22,247 bases of DNA from CAZOWL01 sp964583605 (GTDB lineage: Bacteria > Pseudomonadota > Gammaproteobacteria > Chromatiales > Chromatiaceae). Positions 1 through 7,516 of the stretch are shown here, in pieces. The stretch is from the NCBI GenBank assembly GCA_964583605.1, contig CAZOWL010000074.1, forward strand, positions 1-22,247. The letters are read 5' to 3'. A model generated the notes under the pieces. That model searched no databases. It saw only the letters and a program-made list of their open reading frames with translations, and was not told where the DNA came from. Position numbers and translations under genes: made by a program. Each line of letters begins with the position of its first letter. The stretch's first letter is position 1.

Positions 1-30
1 GGGAAACTCGATCCTGAGGGGGCGGGCCAT
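1..30 (-). CDS. REP-associated tyrosine transposase (RAYT), N-terminal end only
   Basis: Reading leftward from an ATG at 30-28, the ten available codons give MARPLRIEFP, the very characteristic N-terminus of Y1-type REP-associated tyrosine transposases (usually followed by a G-x-x-Y-H-V segment, which would lie outside the window). These single-strand transposases, related to IS200/IS605 TnpA, act on palindromic extragenic repeats. The stretch just upstream at 59-75, which reads ggggtcaggtcttgtct on the coding strand, is a sequence I associate with the front of such genes. Only ten residues are visible, so whether the gene is intact cannot be judged. Confidence 0.75.
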   Translation of the reverse strand, partial: MARPLRIEFP

Positions 31-58
31 GCTCGAACCTTCGCGCGCCAGGGGCGAA

Positions 59-75
59 AGACAAGACCTGACCCC
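59..75 (-). other. conserved upstream motif of the RAYT gene
   Basis: On the minus strand this reads ggggtcaggtcttgtct. Similar sequences commonly sit in front of RAYT transposase genes with the same N-terminus in proteobacteria. Its role (promoter, leader or transposition end) is not known to me; the call rests on recollection of the pattern and on its placement 28 nt before the start codon. Confidence 0.4.
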
Positions 76-232
76 GGGAATTCTCGGCCTGGATGATTTG
101 TAGCATGCAACTTGCTTTATCTGTAGCGCCGCCCGAATCCCACCCTGCCACCGACTTTCAGGATCAGCAATAGCAACGGCGCGTCGTGCTGCCGTCGAGC
201 TCGAACAGGGAAAGCCAAGGACTGAGAAGCAC

Positions 233-340
233 ATGCTGAAGAACGAGATCCAGACCTGCAGGGAGCGCATCGAGCCTGCGCTCGAGGCGGCTGGCTGGGA
301 TTTCCAAGCGCAGCTCAAGATCGGACCCGGCCGGGTCAAA
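233..340 (+). pseudogene. remnant resembling the N-terminus of a type I restriction R subunit
   Basis: The first ~36 residues from the ATG at 233 (pattern KNE-x-x-TC-x-x-x-I-x-P-x-L-x-x-AGW, then GPGRVK) look like the opening helix of HsdR/DEAD-box restriction subunits, which typically read NEA-x-T-R/C...P-x-L-x-x-AGW...GR-I/V. After residue ~36 the similarity ends and the reading frame continues as low-complexity Arg-rich sequence to a stop at 592. Intact family members are around 800-1000 residues, so this is a broken piece, not a functional gene. The assignment is by pattern only. Confidence 0.4.
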
Positions 341-341
341 A

Positions 342-491
342 TGCTATCTGCGACGCGCCCTCCCGGTACAGAAAGGCTTCTCCGCCCGCAACCTCGCCTA
401 CATGCGGAGCTCCTTCGCCTGGCCAGACGAGCAAATCTTGCAGCAGCTTGCTGCAAGAGCTCCCTGGGGGCACCACCAGGTCGTGTTAGAG
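342..491 (+). pseudogene. fragment of a DUF1016 (YhcG-type) nuclease gene
   Basis: In the frame beginning at 342 (different from the ORF starting at 233) the DNA encodes residues with the pattern KGFSARNLAYMR, then WPDEQILQQLAA and PWGHHQVVLE. This is the well-known N-terminal helical segment of DUF1016 proteins, a PDDEXK nuclease-like family often found in defence regions. Only ~50 residues are left, with no start codon, and the frame degenerates afterwards and stops near 560. Directly abutting an R-subunit-like remnant, it indicates decay or recombination of restriction/defence genes here. Confidence 0.65.
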
Positions 492-590
492 GGGGGTCAG
501 CCGATGCGAGGCGGCGTCTGTCTCCCGGCGTCGCCTTATCGGGAGTCGGCTGCTGGCACCTGATCGGTTCCCTGTGGCTCATTCTCGCCT

Positions 591-713
591 AACGATCATG
601 GGGCGAGCCGAGCCACCCCAGACGATGAAAGGTCGCCTCGCCCCTGATCGTTCCCTCACCCCAACCCTCTCCCAGAGGGCGAGGGAGCGAAGGTGCTACG
701 CGATTTTCATGGT
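591..713. repeat. palindromic extragenic repeat, copy 1
   Basis: This unit has two parts. The first is an inverted repeat with arms at 591-607 (aacgatcatggggcgag) and 637-652 (ctcgcccctgatcgtt), identical apart from one extra base. The second is a CT/GA-rich imperfect palindrome at 653-687 (ccctcacccc...gagggcgaggga). The unit ends in a short cat-ggt tail, and copy 2 begins at once. Related ccctcacccc/gaggg repeats are widespread between genes in proteobacteria. Transcribed RNA would fold into two hairpins. Confidence 0.85.
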
Positions 714-833
714 AACGATCATGGGGCGAGCCACCCCAGACCATGAAATGTCGCCTCGCCCCTGATCGTTCCCTCACCCCAACCCTCTCCCAGAGGGCGA
801 GGGGGCGAACGTGCTCCGCGAATTTCATGGTAA
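714..833. repeat. palindromic extragenic repeat, copy 2, reaching into the stop codon of the antiporter fusion gene
   Basis: Near-identical to copy 1, but with a 5-nt deletion in the loop of the first inverted repeat and single-base changes. Its end, catggtaa at 826-833, overlaps the 3' end of the minus-strand coding sequence, whose stop codon is at 827-825. The last residues of that protein are therefore encoded by repeat sequence. The hairpins lie exactly where a transcription end is expected and could stop transcription or protect the operon mRNA; this is inference. Confidence 0.85.
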
Positions 834-3206
834 GGGTGCCGCGTCCGCTGCCTGTTGGAGCCGATCGAGAAGATCGAAGTCGATGGCGCCAGTCGCCTCC
901 AGCCCCTGGCTCGTCTGAAAGCGACGGATGGCCTCGCGCGTCAGCGGGCCGAGGAGCCCATCGATCGGCCCTGGTGTGAAGCCGAGGTCGGCGAGCTGCC
1001 ACTGGACGAGCTGCACGAGGCGATCGGTGATCTGCGGGGCGTCGAGACGCGTCGGCATCCCGTCGACGCGGATGCAGCGCACCAGGCTTACGGCCTCGTC
1101 GCTCGCCTGATGGCGGAACAGATAGGGCTTATCGACGTCGCAGACGCTCGACGCAGCCGGGCGCTCGCCGGCGTCATCGGGCCGTCCGTCCGGTATCGGC
1201 TCATCGGCTCGAGGTTCGTCGGCAGCCTTCGAAGGCTCCTCGCCGGCTATCAGAGGAGGTCCGGGCTCGGGCTGCAGCACCGGCGTTGGTGTGGATCCCG
1301 CTTCCGTCACGGGTGCCGATTCGGGGCCAGGCGAGGATTGCGGCGGCGACGCGGGCTCAGGCTTCGTCTCGGTCTCGGTTGACCGCGTCATCGCGGTCCG
1401 TGAGGGTGGCCCCATCTGATCGTTGACATCCGCCGGAATCGCCGCCGACCCGCCCGGCGCGGCTGGCCGATCCGACCTCTCGCCCGGCTCCGCGCGTTCT
1501 ACGCGACTCTCTTTCGCGGACCACCTCGGCCATTGCGGTGCGGCGACGATCAGGAGACCGGTGAGGCTCGCGATGATGGCGAGCCAAAGTCCCCCGCTGA
1601 CCGTCCAGGCACGTAGCGTGCGATCAAGGTCCGGCAGGGGTTGCTGCGCGAGGGCCCGAAATATCGTTGTGGCCCGGATGCGCGCCCGGCCAAGGGCTCG
1701 ATCTGCGGCGCGCAGGATGCGGGCGGCGAGCCAACGCCAGGCGATGATCGTCGGGCGCACCAGGCGGAGGAGGTCCCCGGCGGGGACCGATTCGATCACG
1801 GTGGCCGGGGCGCGCGGCCTGGATTGGGCGAGCAGCGCGACCGGCAGGGCCAGCACGACGGCGGCCAGGATCAGGCCGGCATCCGTCAGCCAGGCGCCGG
1901 GGGAACCGAGCACCAACGGATAGAGCAGCACCAGGGTCGGCAGTGCGGCCCAGGCGACGACGGCCCATTTGAGCTCCGACCGCGGCGCCGGACGCTGGCT
2001 CCAGATGATCCACAAGAGCCGCGCCATCAACCAGGCCGTGGCCAGCGTCGTCAGCGCAATCGGCACGCCGAACCAGCTCCAATCGATCCCAGTCAGCGCC
2101 GGCTTGACGACGTATTTGGCGACGGCGCCACTGGTGAGTGGCACGGCGGCCAATGATAGGGCAAGCCAGGTGATCCCGATCAGCACGAAGGGCTGCGCCG
2201 GGGCCGATCGGCGTAGTCCGACGCCGAGGAACAAGCCGCCCTTTGTGAGGGCATGGTGGCCGGCATAGAGGGCGAGTCCCACTGTCGCCAGCGGTGCGAC
2301 GCCCGGCTCCATCAGCATAACGCCAAGGATGAGGGCCATCAGCCCCATCTTGCTGATGCTGGAATAGGCGAGGAGGGTCTTCGGCTCCGATTGCACCAGC
2401 CCGATTGGGATCGCGACGAAGGCCGTCAGGAGCCCAACGAAGATGAACAGGAGTCCCCACTCCGGCAGTGCGATGGCCCCGACGGGCAGGTAACGCAGCC
2501 AGCCGAGGATGGCCACCTTGATCATGGTGCCGCTCAAGACGGCGCTCGCCGGGATCGGCGCGGCCGGATGGGCGAGCGGCAGCCAGACATGCAGCGGCAC
2601 GAGGCCGGCTTTGACGGCGAGCCCAAGGAGCAGGAGCGCAATCGTGAGGTCGTCGAGTGTCGCCAATTCATCGGCCGATGGACTGAGCGAGCCCGTCTTG
2701 GCCGCGATCAGGACGATGGCGGCGAACAGGGTTACCTCGGCGCAGAGGGTAAGCACCAGATACACCTTGCCGGCGCGCAGCGCGGCGCGGTCCCCATGGT
2801 GGATCACCAGGCCGTACGAAGAGAGCCCCATCAGGGCGAAGCCGGTGTAGAAGCCGATGAGGTCGTGACTGACAATCAGCCAAATGTTGCCGGCCATGGC
2901 CAGCAGGAAGAAGATCGAGAAGCGGCTGGCCTGGGGATCGCCGCGCATCCCGGCCCAAGCATAGACGCCGGCGACGAGCCACAGGATCGCTGTAAAGAGT
3001 AGGAAGATCCGACCGATCTCATCGAGCCTGAATGAGGCACCGGCGAGCAGCCAAGGAAGCTCGAGCTCGGTGCCGATCGGGACGAGGAGGGCCGCGCACA
3101 GGGCCGGGACCGCGGCGAGGGCCGGACTCCAAGGCACGCGCTTGTGCACGGCCGGGATGGCCAGGCCGAGCGGCAGGGTCCAGGCGAGGATCAGCAGGAT
3201 GTCCAT
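825..3206 (-). CDS. NuoL/MrpA-type antiporter subunit fused to a C-terminal peptidoglycan-binding domain
   Basis: A 793-residue protein. Residues 1-460 are a proton-conducting NuoL/M/N-type membrane domain: the TM7 lysine K199 lies in VKAGLVPLHVWLP, K230 follows the P-I-P-A-S-A-V-L-S loop, K322 is in HALTKGG, and K364 is in the TM12 region. The TM5 position normally holding glutamate (W-E-x-x-x-L-x-S-Y in NuoL) reads FALMGLSSY, with alanine at 124. An amphipathic stretch (~485-530) and a further TM helix (538-556) follow, then a Pro/Glu/Ser-rich linker (~560-685), a short segment with Cys689 and Cys711, and a PG_binding_1 domain (~725-785) with hallmarks LGFTPGPIDGLLG and AIRRFQTSQGL. The C-terminus should be periplasmic, where it can reach the wall. 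It is the last gene of the operon, 106 nt after its neighbour. The start is the first ATG of the frame with a hydrophobic N-terminus; its Shine-Dalgarno sequence is weak. Confidence 0.9.
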   Translation of the reverse strand: MDILLILAWTLPLGLAIPAVHKRVPWSPALAAVPALCAALLVPIGTELELPWLLAGASFRLDEIGRIFLLFTAILWLVAGVYAWAGMRGDPQASRFSIFFLLAMAGNIWLIVSHDLIGFYTGFALMGLSSYGLVIHHGDRAALRAGKVYLVLTLCAEVTLFAAIVLIAAKTGSLSPSADELATLDDLTIALLLLGLAVKAGLVPLHVWLPLAHPAAPIPASAVLSGTMIKVAILGWLRYLPVGAIALPEWGLLFIFVGLLTAFVAIPIGLVQSEPKTLLAYSSISKMGLMALILGVMLMEPGVAPLATVGLALYAGHHALTKGGLFLGVGLRRSAPAQPFVLIGITWLALSLAAVPLTSGAVAKYVVKPALTGIDWSWFGVPIALTTLATAWLMARLLWIIWSQRPAPRSELKWAVVAWAALPTLVLLYPLVLGSPGAWLTDAGLILAAVVLALPVALLAQSRPRAPATVIESVPAGDLLRLVRPTIIAWRWLAARILRAADRALGRARIRATTIFRALAQQPLPDLDRTLRAWTVSGGLWLAIIASLTGLLIVAAPQWPRWSAKESRVERAEPGERSDRPAAPGGSAAIPADVNDQMGPPSRTAMTRSTETETKPEPASPPQSSPGPESAPVTEAGSTPTPVLQPEPGPPLIAGEEPSKAADEPRADEPIPDGRPDDAGERPAASSVCDVDKPYLFRHQASDEAVSLVRCIRVDGMPTRLDAPQITDRLVQLVQWQLADLGFTPGPIDGLLGPLTREAIRRFQTSQGLEATGAIDFDLLDRLQQAADAAPLP

Positions 3207-3312
3207 CCGAGGCCATCCAGCTGGGTTGCCGTAGCGGCGCAGCGCGCCATGACGCGCACTTGGGAGGGAATAGTCGGCTCCCGCATGCCGTTGTCTCGCT
3301 CGGCTTCGCGGC

Positions 3313-4821
3313 TCATCGGCCGTCGTACTCCCGGTCGGCGATCAGCGTGGCCCACTCGAGCGGCGTGACGGGTGCTGAGGCAAAGAGTCCGGCCAGGACA
3401 GCCAGCAGGGCGGTGATCATCGGTGGCCACAGCAGCGCCCCGGCGATCTCGAAGCGCCCCGTCGTGTGGTGCTCGTGAGGCCAGTGCCGTGGCGGCGGAC
3501 GGAACCAGACGCGGAACAGGATGGGCAGAAAGTAGGCGGCATTGAGAAGGCTGCTGGCGATGAGCACGAGCAGGACCCAATTGGCGCCGGCCTGGACGGC
3601 CCCGAGGGCGATGTACCACTTGCTGATGAAGCCCGCAAGCGGCGGTACGCCGATCATGCCCAAGGCGGCCACGGTGAAAGCGAGACTCGTCCAGGGCAGG
3701 CGTCGGCCGACCCCATCCATCTCGCTCACCTTGTGCACGCCCAGCGATTCGGCGTAGTTGCCGGCGCAAAAGAAGAGGGTGATCTTCATCAGACCCTGGT
3801 GGACCATGTGAACAAGACCACCGATCGTGGCGATGGGGCCGAAGATCGAGGTGCCCAGGGCGATATAGGAGACCTGGCTCACCGTCGAATAGGCCAGCCG
3901 CCGCTTGAGCCCGTCCTCCAAGAGGGCCTTGAGAGAGCCGTAGAGGATGGTGGTCGAGGCCAATACGCCGACGACTACGAGCAGCCCGTGCTCAACGGCG
4001 AATTCCACGCCATAGACGTCGTAGACGACGCGCACGATCCCGAACGCACCGGCCTTGACGACGGCCACCGCATGCAGCAGCGCGCTCACTGGGGCAGGGG
4101 CGACCATCGCTTGAGGGAGCCAGCCGTGCAAGGGCACGAGCGCCGCCTTGACACCGAGGCCAGCAAGCAGGACGAAGAAGACCACGACCAGGACGGGCTC
4201 GGTCGCCTCTGGGACCTCGCCGAGCAGTCCGCCCTGCGTGAAGTTGACGGGTCCGATCAGCGTCTGCAGCCAGATGGCCCCGACGAGCAGCACGGCACCA
4301 CCGCCGACTGTATAGGCGAGATAGACCCGGGCGCCGCGAGTGGCGTCCGGCGTGCCGCGATGGGCGACCAGCGGGTAGGTCGCAAGGGTCAGGATCTCGT
4401 AGAAGATGACGAAGGTCAGCAGATTCCCAGATAGGGCGATGCCAACCGTGGCCGAGACGCACAGGCTGAAGAACCCGAAGAAACGGCTGCGGTTCGGCGA
4501 ACCCTCGAGATAGCCGATCGCATAGATCGTGGTCACCATCCACAGGATGGTCGATAGGGTCACGAACAAGACCGACAACGCGTCGGCATTCAGAACCAGC
4601 TCGAGTCCCGGGGCCAATGTGAAGCGACTCTCGTAGGTGAAGCCTTGGTATACGCCCCAGATCATCCAACCGACAAGGCCCAATTTGATCGATGCGCCGG
4701 CGATGTTGAGGACGGTTCGCGCCCGCCGGCTCTCCTCCCTCAAGGCGAAGATGATCAGGCCAGGGATCAGCGAGGTCAGCACGATGGTGGCTGGCAGCCA
4801 CGAACCTGAGCCCGCGTTCAT
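3313..4821 (-). CDS. MrpD/NuoM-type proton-conducting antiporter subunit
   Basis: A 502-residue polytopic membrane protein of the NuoL/M/N-MrpA/D family. The key ion-path residues are in place: E142 in FYEIL (TM5), K225 in VKAALVPLHGWLP (TM7) and K256 in VAVVKAG (TM8), followed by HQGLMK and the TM12 motif GVPPLAGFISKW. Such subunits couple proton movement to counter-ion (Na+/K+) transport in Mrp complexes or to the Mbh/complex I redox modules. The ATG overlaps the stop codon of the upstream mrpD-like gene by 4 nt (ATGA), which indicates translational coupling. It is one of three such subunits in the operon, more than the two (A and D) of a standard Mrp complex. Confidence 0.9.
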   Translation of the reverse strand: MNAGSGSWLPATIVLTSLIPGLIIFALREESRRARTVLNIAGASIKLGLVGWMIWGVYQGFTYESRFTLAPGLELVLNADALSVLFVTLSTILWMVTTIYAIGYLEGSPNRSRFFGFFSLCVSATVGIALSGNLLTFVIFYEILTLATYPLVAHRGTPDATRGARVYLAYTVGGGAVLLVGAIWLQTLIGPVNFTQGGLLGEVPEATEPVLVVVFFVLLAGLGVKAALVPLHGWLPQAMVAPAPVSALLHAVAVVKAGAFGIVRVVYDVYGVEFAVEHGLLVVVGVLASTTILYGSLKALLEDGLKRRLAYSTVSQVSYIALGTSIFGPIATIGGLVHMVHQGLMKITLFFCAGNYAESLGVHKVSEMDGVGRRLPWTSLAFTVAALGMIGVPPLAGFISKWYIALGAVQAGANWVLLVLIASSLLNAAYFLPILFRVWFRPPPRHWPHEHHTTGRFEIAGALLWPPMITALLAVLAGLFASAPVTPLEWATLIADREYDGR

Positions 4822-6263
4822 GGCCGTCCTGTCTCGAGGCCCAAGAGACCCCAGATCGGTTGCGCGGCAAGACCCAGGCCGAGCGCGGCGAGTATTCCGA
4901 GCAGCATCGCTGGTAGCTCGGTGCGAGGATCGGTCACGAAGCGGTAGGGTGTCGGCTCACGATTGAAGGCGTGGCTCAAGAACCGAAAGATGTAGGCGGC
5001 CGCGAGCAGTGTTCCGACCATGACGACCGCTACCCACCACCAATGGCCCAGCGCCATGGCCTGTTGGATGAGTATCCATTTGGCGATGAAGGTGCCGCTA
5101 GGCGGCAGGCCGATCAGTGCGATGCCGCTTAGGCCAATCGCCAGCGTCGCGGCGGGCAAGCCCTGAGCGGCGCCGCCGAGCTCCTCGACCCGATCATGCC
5201 CGGCAGTCTGCTGTACGATGCCGGCGGCGAGGAAAAAGCCGGCCTTGGCGAGGCCGTGCGTCACGGCGAGCAGGACGGCCGCCGCGATCAGATCATCGCG
5301 GGCCGGGCCGGCGGGTGCGGCAGTGATCAGCGGCAAGAACAGGAACAGATAGCCGATCTGGGCGACGGTGGAATAGGCCGCGAGCAGTTTGAGCCGTGCC
5401 GCCTGCAGGGCCTGCCAGGAGCCCCAGAGAACAGCGCCGGCCCCTAGCAGGCCGAGCAGGTTCGCGGTGGCCCCGCTGATCGCTGGAGCGAATACGTCTA
5501 GCCAAAGCCGTAGGACCAGATAGAAGGAGGCCTTGACGACCAGCGCAGAGAGTATGGCGCTGACCGGGGCCGGGGCATTGGCATGGGCCGGTGGGAGCCA
5601 GAAATGCAGCGGGAAGAGCGCGGCCTTCAGCAAGAGGCCGCCGATCATCATCGAAAAGGTGATCGCCGCGATCGGGCCAGGTGTGATGGCCTCGGCGACG
5701 AGGTCGAGATCCAGGACCCCGTAGGCCGTATAGACGAGCGCGACGCCCATCAGGTACATCATCGAGCCGAGCAGCCCAACGAGCAGGTAGCGGAGGTTGG
5801 CGACCAGCGCGTCGCGGGTTCCGGTCAAGGCGCCCAACGCGGCGGCAGTTAGACCTACGAGCTCGAGCGTGACATAGACGTTGAAGAGGTCTGCGGAGAG
5901 GAAGAGGCCGTTCAACGCAGCCCACAGCAACAGCCAGAGCGGCCAGAAGTGCCGACGTCTCTCGGCATCATGGAAATAGCCCCCGGCATAGATGCTGACG
6001 GCCAGCGCGACGAGGCCGGTCATCGCCAGGAGGGCGGCTGATATCCCATCGGCCTGCAGGGCGATCCCGAGCGGGGCGCCCCAGTCACCAAGCTCGGAGC
6101 GCAACCGGTCCCCCGACCACACGGCCGCCGCGATCATCAGACCGCCGGAAGTGGTCAGCAGGCTTGCGACGAGCCCGACGGCCGGTCCCGATCTCGGGGC
6201 CGCCGCGGCTGCGATCGCACCGAGCAACGGCAATGCGACGACGACGGGGAGCAGGTCAATCAT
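4818..6263 (-). CDS. mrpD: MrpD-type Na+/H+ antiporter subunit D
   Basis: A 481-residue membrane protein starting MIDLLPVVV. The frame is open 16 codons further upstream, but the ATG at 6263-6261 is preferred because it gives a hydrophobic N-terminus and an 8-nt overlap with mrpC. Family residues: E134 in VTLELVGL (TM5), K213 in LLKAALFPLHFWLPPAHA (TM7) and K244 in LVVKASFYL (TM8), then HGLAKAGFF and GLPPSGTFIAKW (TM12). The position directly after MrpC identifies it as the true MrpD of the set (standard order ...C-D). It should form the antiporter core together with the small E, F, G and C subunits. Confidence 0.9.
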   Translation of the reverse strand: MIDLLPVVVALPLLGAIAAAAAPRSGPAVGLVASLLTTSGGLMIAAAVWSGDRLRSELGDWGAPLGIALQADGISAALLAMTGLVALAVSIYAGGYFHDAERRRHFWPLWLLLWAALNGLFLSADLFNVYVTLELVGLTAAALGALTGTRDALVANLRYLLVGLLGSMMYLMGVALVYTAYGVLDLDLVAEAITPGPIAAITFSMMIGGLLLKAALFPLHFWLPPAHANAPAPVSAILSALVVKASFYLVLRLWLDVFAPAISGATANLLGLLGAGAVLWGSWQALQAARLKLLAAYSTVAQIGYLFLFLPLITAAPAGPARDDLIAAAVLLAVTHGLAKAGFFLAAGIVQQTAGHDRVEELGGAAQGLPAATLAIGLSGIALIGLPPSGTFIAKWILIQQAMALGHWWWVAVVMVGTLLAAAYIFRFLSHAFNREPTPYRFVTDPRTELPAMLLGILAALGLGLAAQPIWGLLGLETGRP

Positions 6264-6534
6264 CGTCGTCTCCGGCCCGTTGCCCGAACGATATCGCGAG
6301 CGCGGTGGCACTCACCGCGACGACGATGCCGGTCAGGACCAGGGCGTGCGGGATCGGGTCGGGCGGCATGGCCGTGCCGCGGTAAGCGATCGCCACCAGG
6401 ACGAGGAATACGCCGCTGCCCATGACATTGATCGCGATCAGCTTGCGCAACAGCGGCGCGTGCATCAGGAACGACCAAAGGCCGAGGATGAAGAGCAGCA
6501 CACCCGCCCCGACGTACAACAACGGCGTGGTCAT
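6256..6534 (-). CDS. mrpC: MrpC (NuoK-like) antiporter subunit C
   Basis: A 92-residue, three-helix protein from the ATG at 6534-6532. The longer open frame upstream is Arg-rich shadow sequence of the MbhE/MrpB gene. Helix 1 carries FILGLWSFLM, helix 2 LIAINVMGSGVFLVLVAIAYRG, and helix 3 ALVLTGIVVAVSATALAISF, the NuoK/MrpC pattern. Its ATG overlaps the stop of the preceding gene by 4 nt, and its stop overlaps the mrpD start. In Mrp complexes this subunit bridges the small subunits and MrpD. Confidence 0.9.
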   Translation of the reverse strand: MTTPLLYVGAGVLLFILGLWSFLMHAPLLRKLIAINVMGSGVFLVLVAIAYRGTAMPPDPIPHALVLTGIVVAVSATALAISFGQRAGDDDD

Positions 6535-7232
6535 CCGGTCAGATCTGCTCCGCGTTCGTCGTCTCGATGATGGACTGGCGGCGAGCCGCCGAGATAGGCC
6601 GCGGCGAGGGTTGCGCCAATGGACAAGGTCGCGGCCGACTCGATGGCCAGGATGAGCCACTTGGCACTGGCCTGCGGATAGGTGAGGAAGCCCAGGCCGG
6701 CGGCCATCGTCCCGAGACCGACGGCGGTGAAGACGAATACGCCGAGGACGAGGCCGACGCGCAGCCACGATGTTGCTGGCAAGGTGGCGCGCGGATGGCC
6801 GGCCAGCGCCATCATCACGCCCGCGGCCCCCAACAGCGCACCGGCCTGAAACGCCCCGCCCGGCGCGTGGGCGCCCACCCAGAGCAGGTAGCCACTCGTT
6901 AGGATCAGCAACGGGACGATCCAGGTGACGAGACCACGCAGGACAATCGCCGCCGGTTGATAGCCCTGCGGCGCGGGGCCGAGCGACCAGATGCCCAGGA
7001 TTGCGCTGAGGAGCACGGCCAGCTCGAGCAAGGTGTCGTAGGCGCGAAAGCTCAACAGGACGGAGGTCACCGGGTTGCTGACGCCGGTGCGTGGCACGGC
7101 CTCCAGTGCGATCTGCGCCAGTCGCTGGCCGGGGTCAGCGATGATGGCCTCCGAGAATATCCAACCTAATAACGCGAAGAGCACGGCGCAGAACAGGGTG
7201 ACGACTGCCGGCATCAAGGCGCGTCGGGCCAT
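6531..7232 (-). CDS. mrpB: MbhE-MrpB fusion-type antiporter subunit
   Basis: A 233-residue protein from the ATG at 7232-7230, one base overlapping the preceding stop (TGATG). Residues 1-85 match the MbhE-like segment usually found at the C-terminus of MrpA (motif VLLSFRAYDTLLELAVLL at ~58-75). Residues ~93-225 are the MrpB domain with the signature HAPGGAFQAGALLG (~122-135). Together with the small MbhD-type gene before it, this protein supplies what the C-terminal part of a full-length MrpA contains in Bacillus-type clusters. The longer frame that extends to 7535 is not coding N-terminally. Confidence 0.88.
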   Translation of the reverse strand: MARRALMPAVVTLFCAVLFALLGWIFSEAIIADPGQRLAQIALEAVPRTGVSNPVTSVLLSFRAYDTLLELAVLLSAILGIWSLGPAPQGYQPAAIVLRGLVTWIVPLLILTSGYLLWVGAHAPGGAFQAGALLGAAGVMMALAGHPRATLPATSWLRVGLVLGVFVFTAVGLGTMAAGLGFLTYPQASAKWLILAIESAATLSIGATLAAAYLGGSPPVHHRDDERGADLTG

Positions 7233-7516
7233 CAGGAAGGGTCCCCAGTCGGCGTGCGCTTGGCCTCCGCACGGCGCGCGGCCACGCGCCGTGCTGCCGC
7301 GAGCATCAAGGCGCCGCCGAGTCCGGCACCGATGCCGGCTTCGGCCAGGGCCAGGTCTGGTGCGCGAAGACGGGCCCAGATCAAGGCCAGCATGAAGCCG
7401 AAGGCGATGAAGAGGATTACGCCTCGGCGCGGCTCGTGGCTCGTCAGTGCGGCGACGGCCAGGCCGAGTAATGTCGCAATGAGCAGGAGATCGAAGGCCG
7501 CCAACAGGGTGTTCAA
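7232..7516 (-). CDS. MbhD/DUF4040-type small antiporter subunit (MrpA C-terminal part)
   Basis: 94 residues with three predicted helices. The motif LRAPDLALAEAGIGAG (~51-65) is the family hallmark of MbhD/DUF4040 (P-D-x-A-L-x-E-A-x-x-G-x-G). The domain corresponds to the membrane segment just after the NuoL-like part of MrpA. It shares a TGATG overlap with the downstream MbhE/MrpB gene and a 4-nt overlap with mrpG upstream, so it is strictly co-translated with the cluster. Confidence 0.88.
   Translation of the reverse strand: MNTLLAAFDLLLIATLLGLAVAALTSHEPRRGVILFIAFGFMLALIWARLRAPDLALAEAGIGAGLGGALMLAAARRVAARRAEAKRTPTGDPS

Noticed and set aside
233..592. 119-residue ORF as a complete gene
   Set aside because: Only its first ~36 residues resemble a protein family, and the best match in the rest (DUF1016) lies in another frame; the remainder is Arg-rich filler.
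591..833. Tandem repeats as a CRISPR array
   Set aside because: Two long palindromic units with no spacers of uniform length and a third copy 16 kb away; this is an extragenic repeat family.
3466..4434. 322-residue plus-strand ORF
   Set aside because: It lies wholly antisense to the MrpD/NuoM-type gene, whose protein has clear family motifs; its Asp/Gly/Arg/His-rich translation is typical shadow coding in GC-rich DNA.
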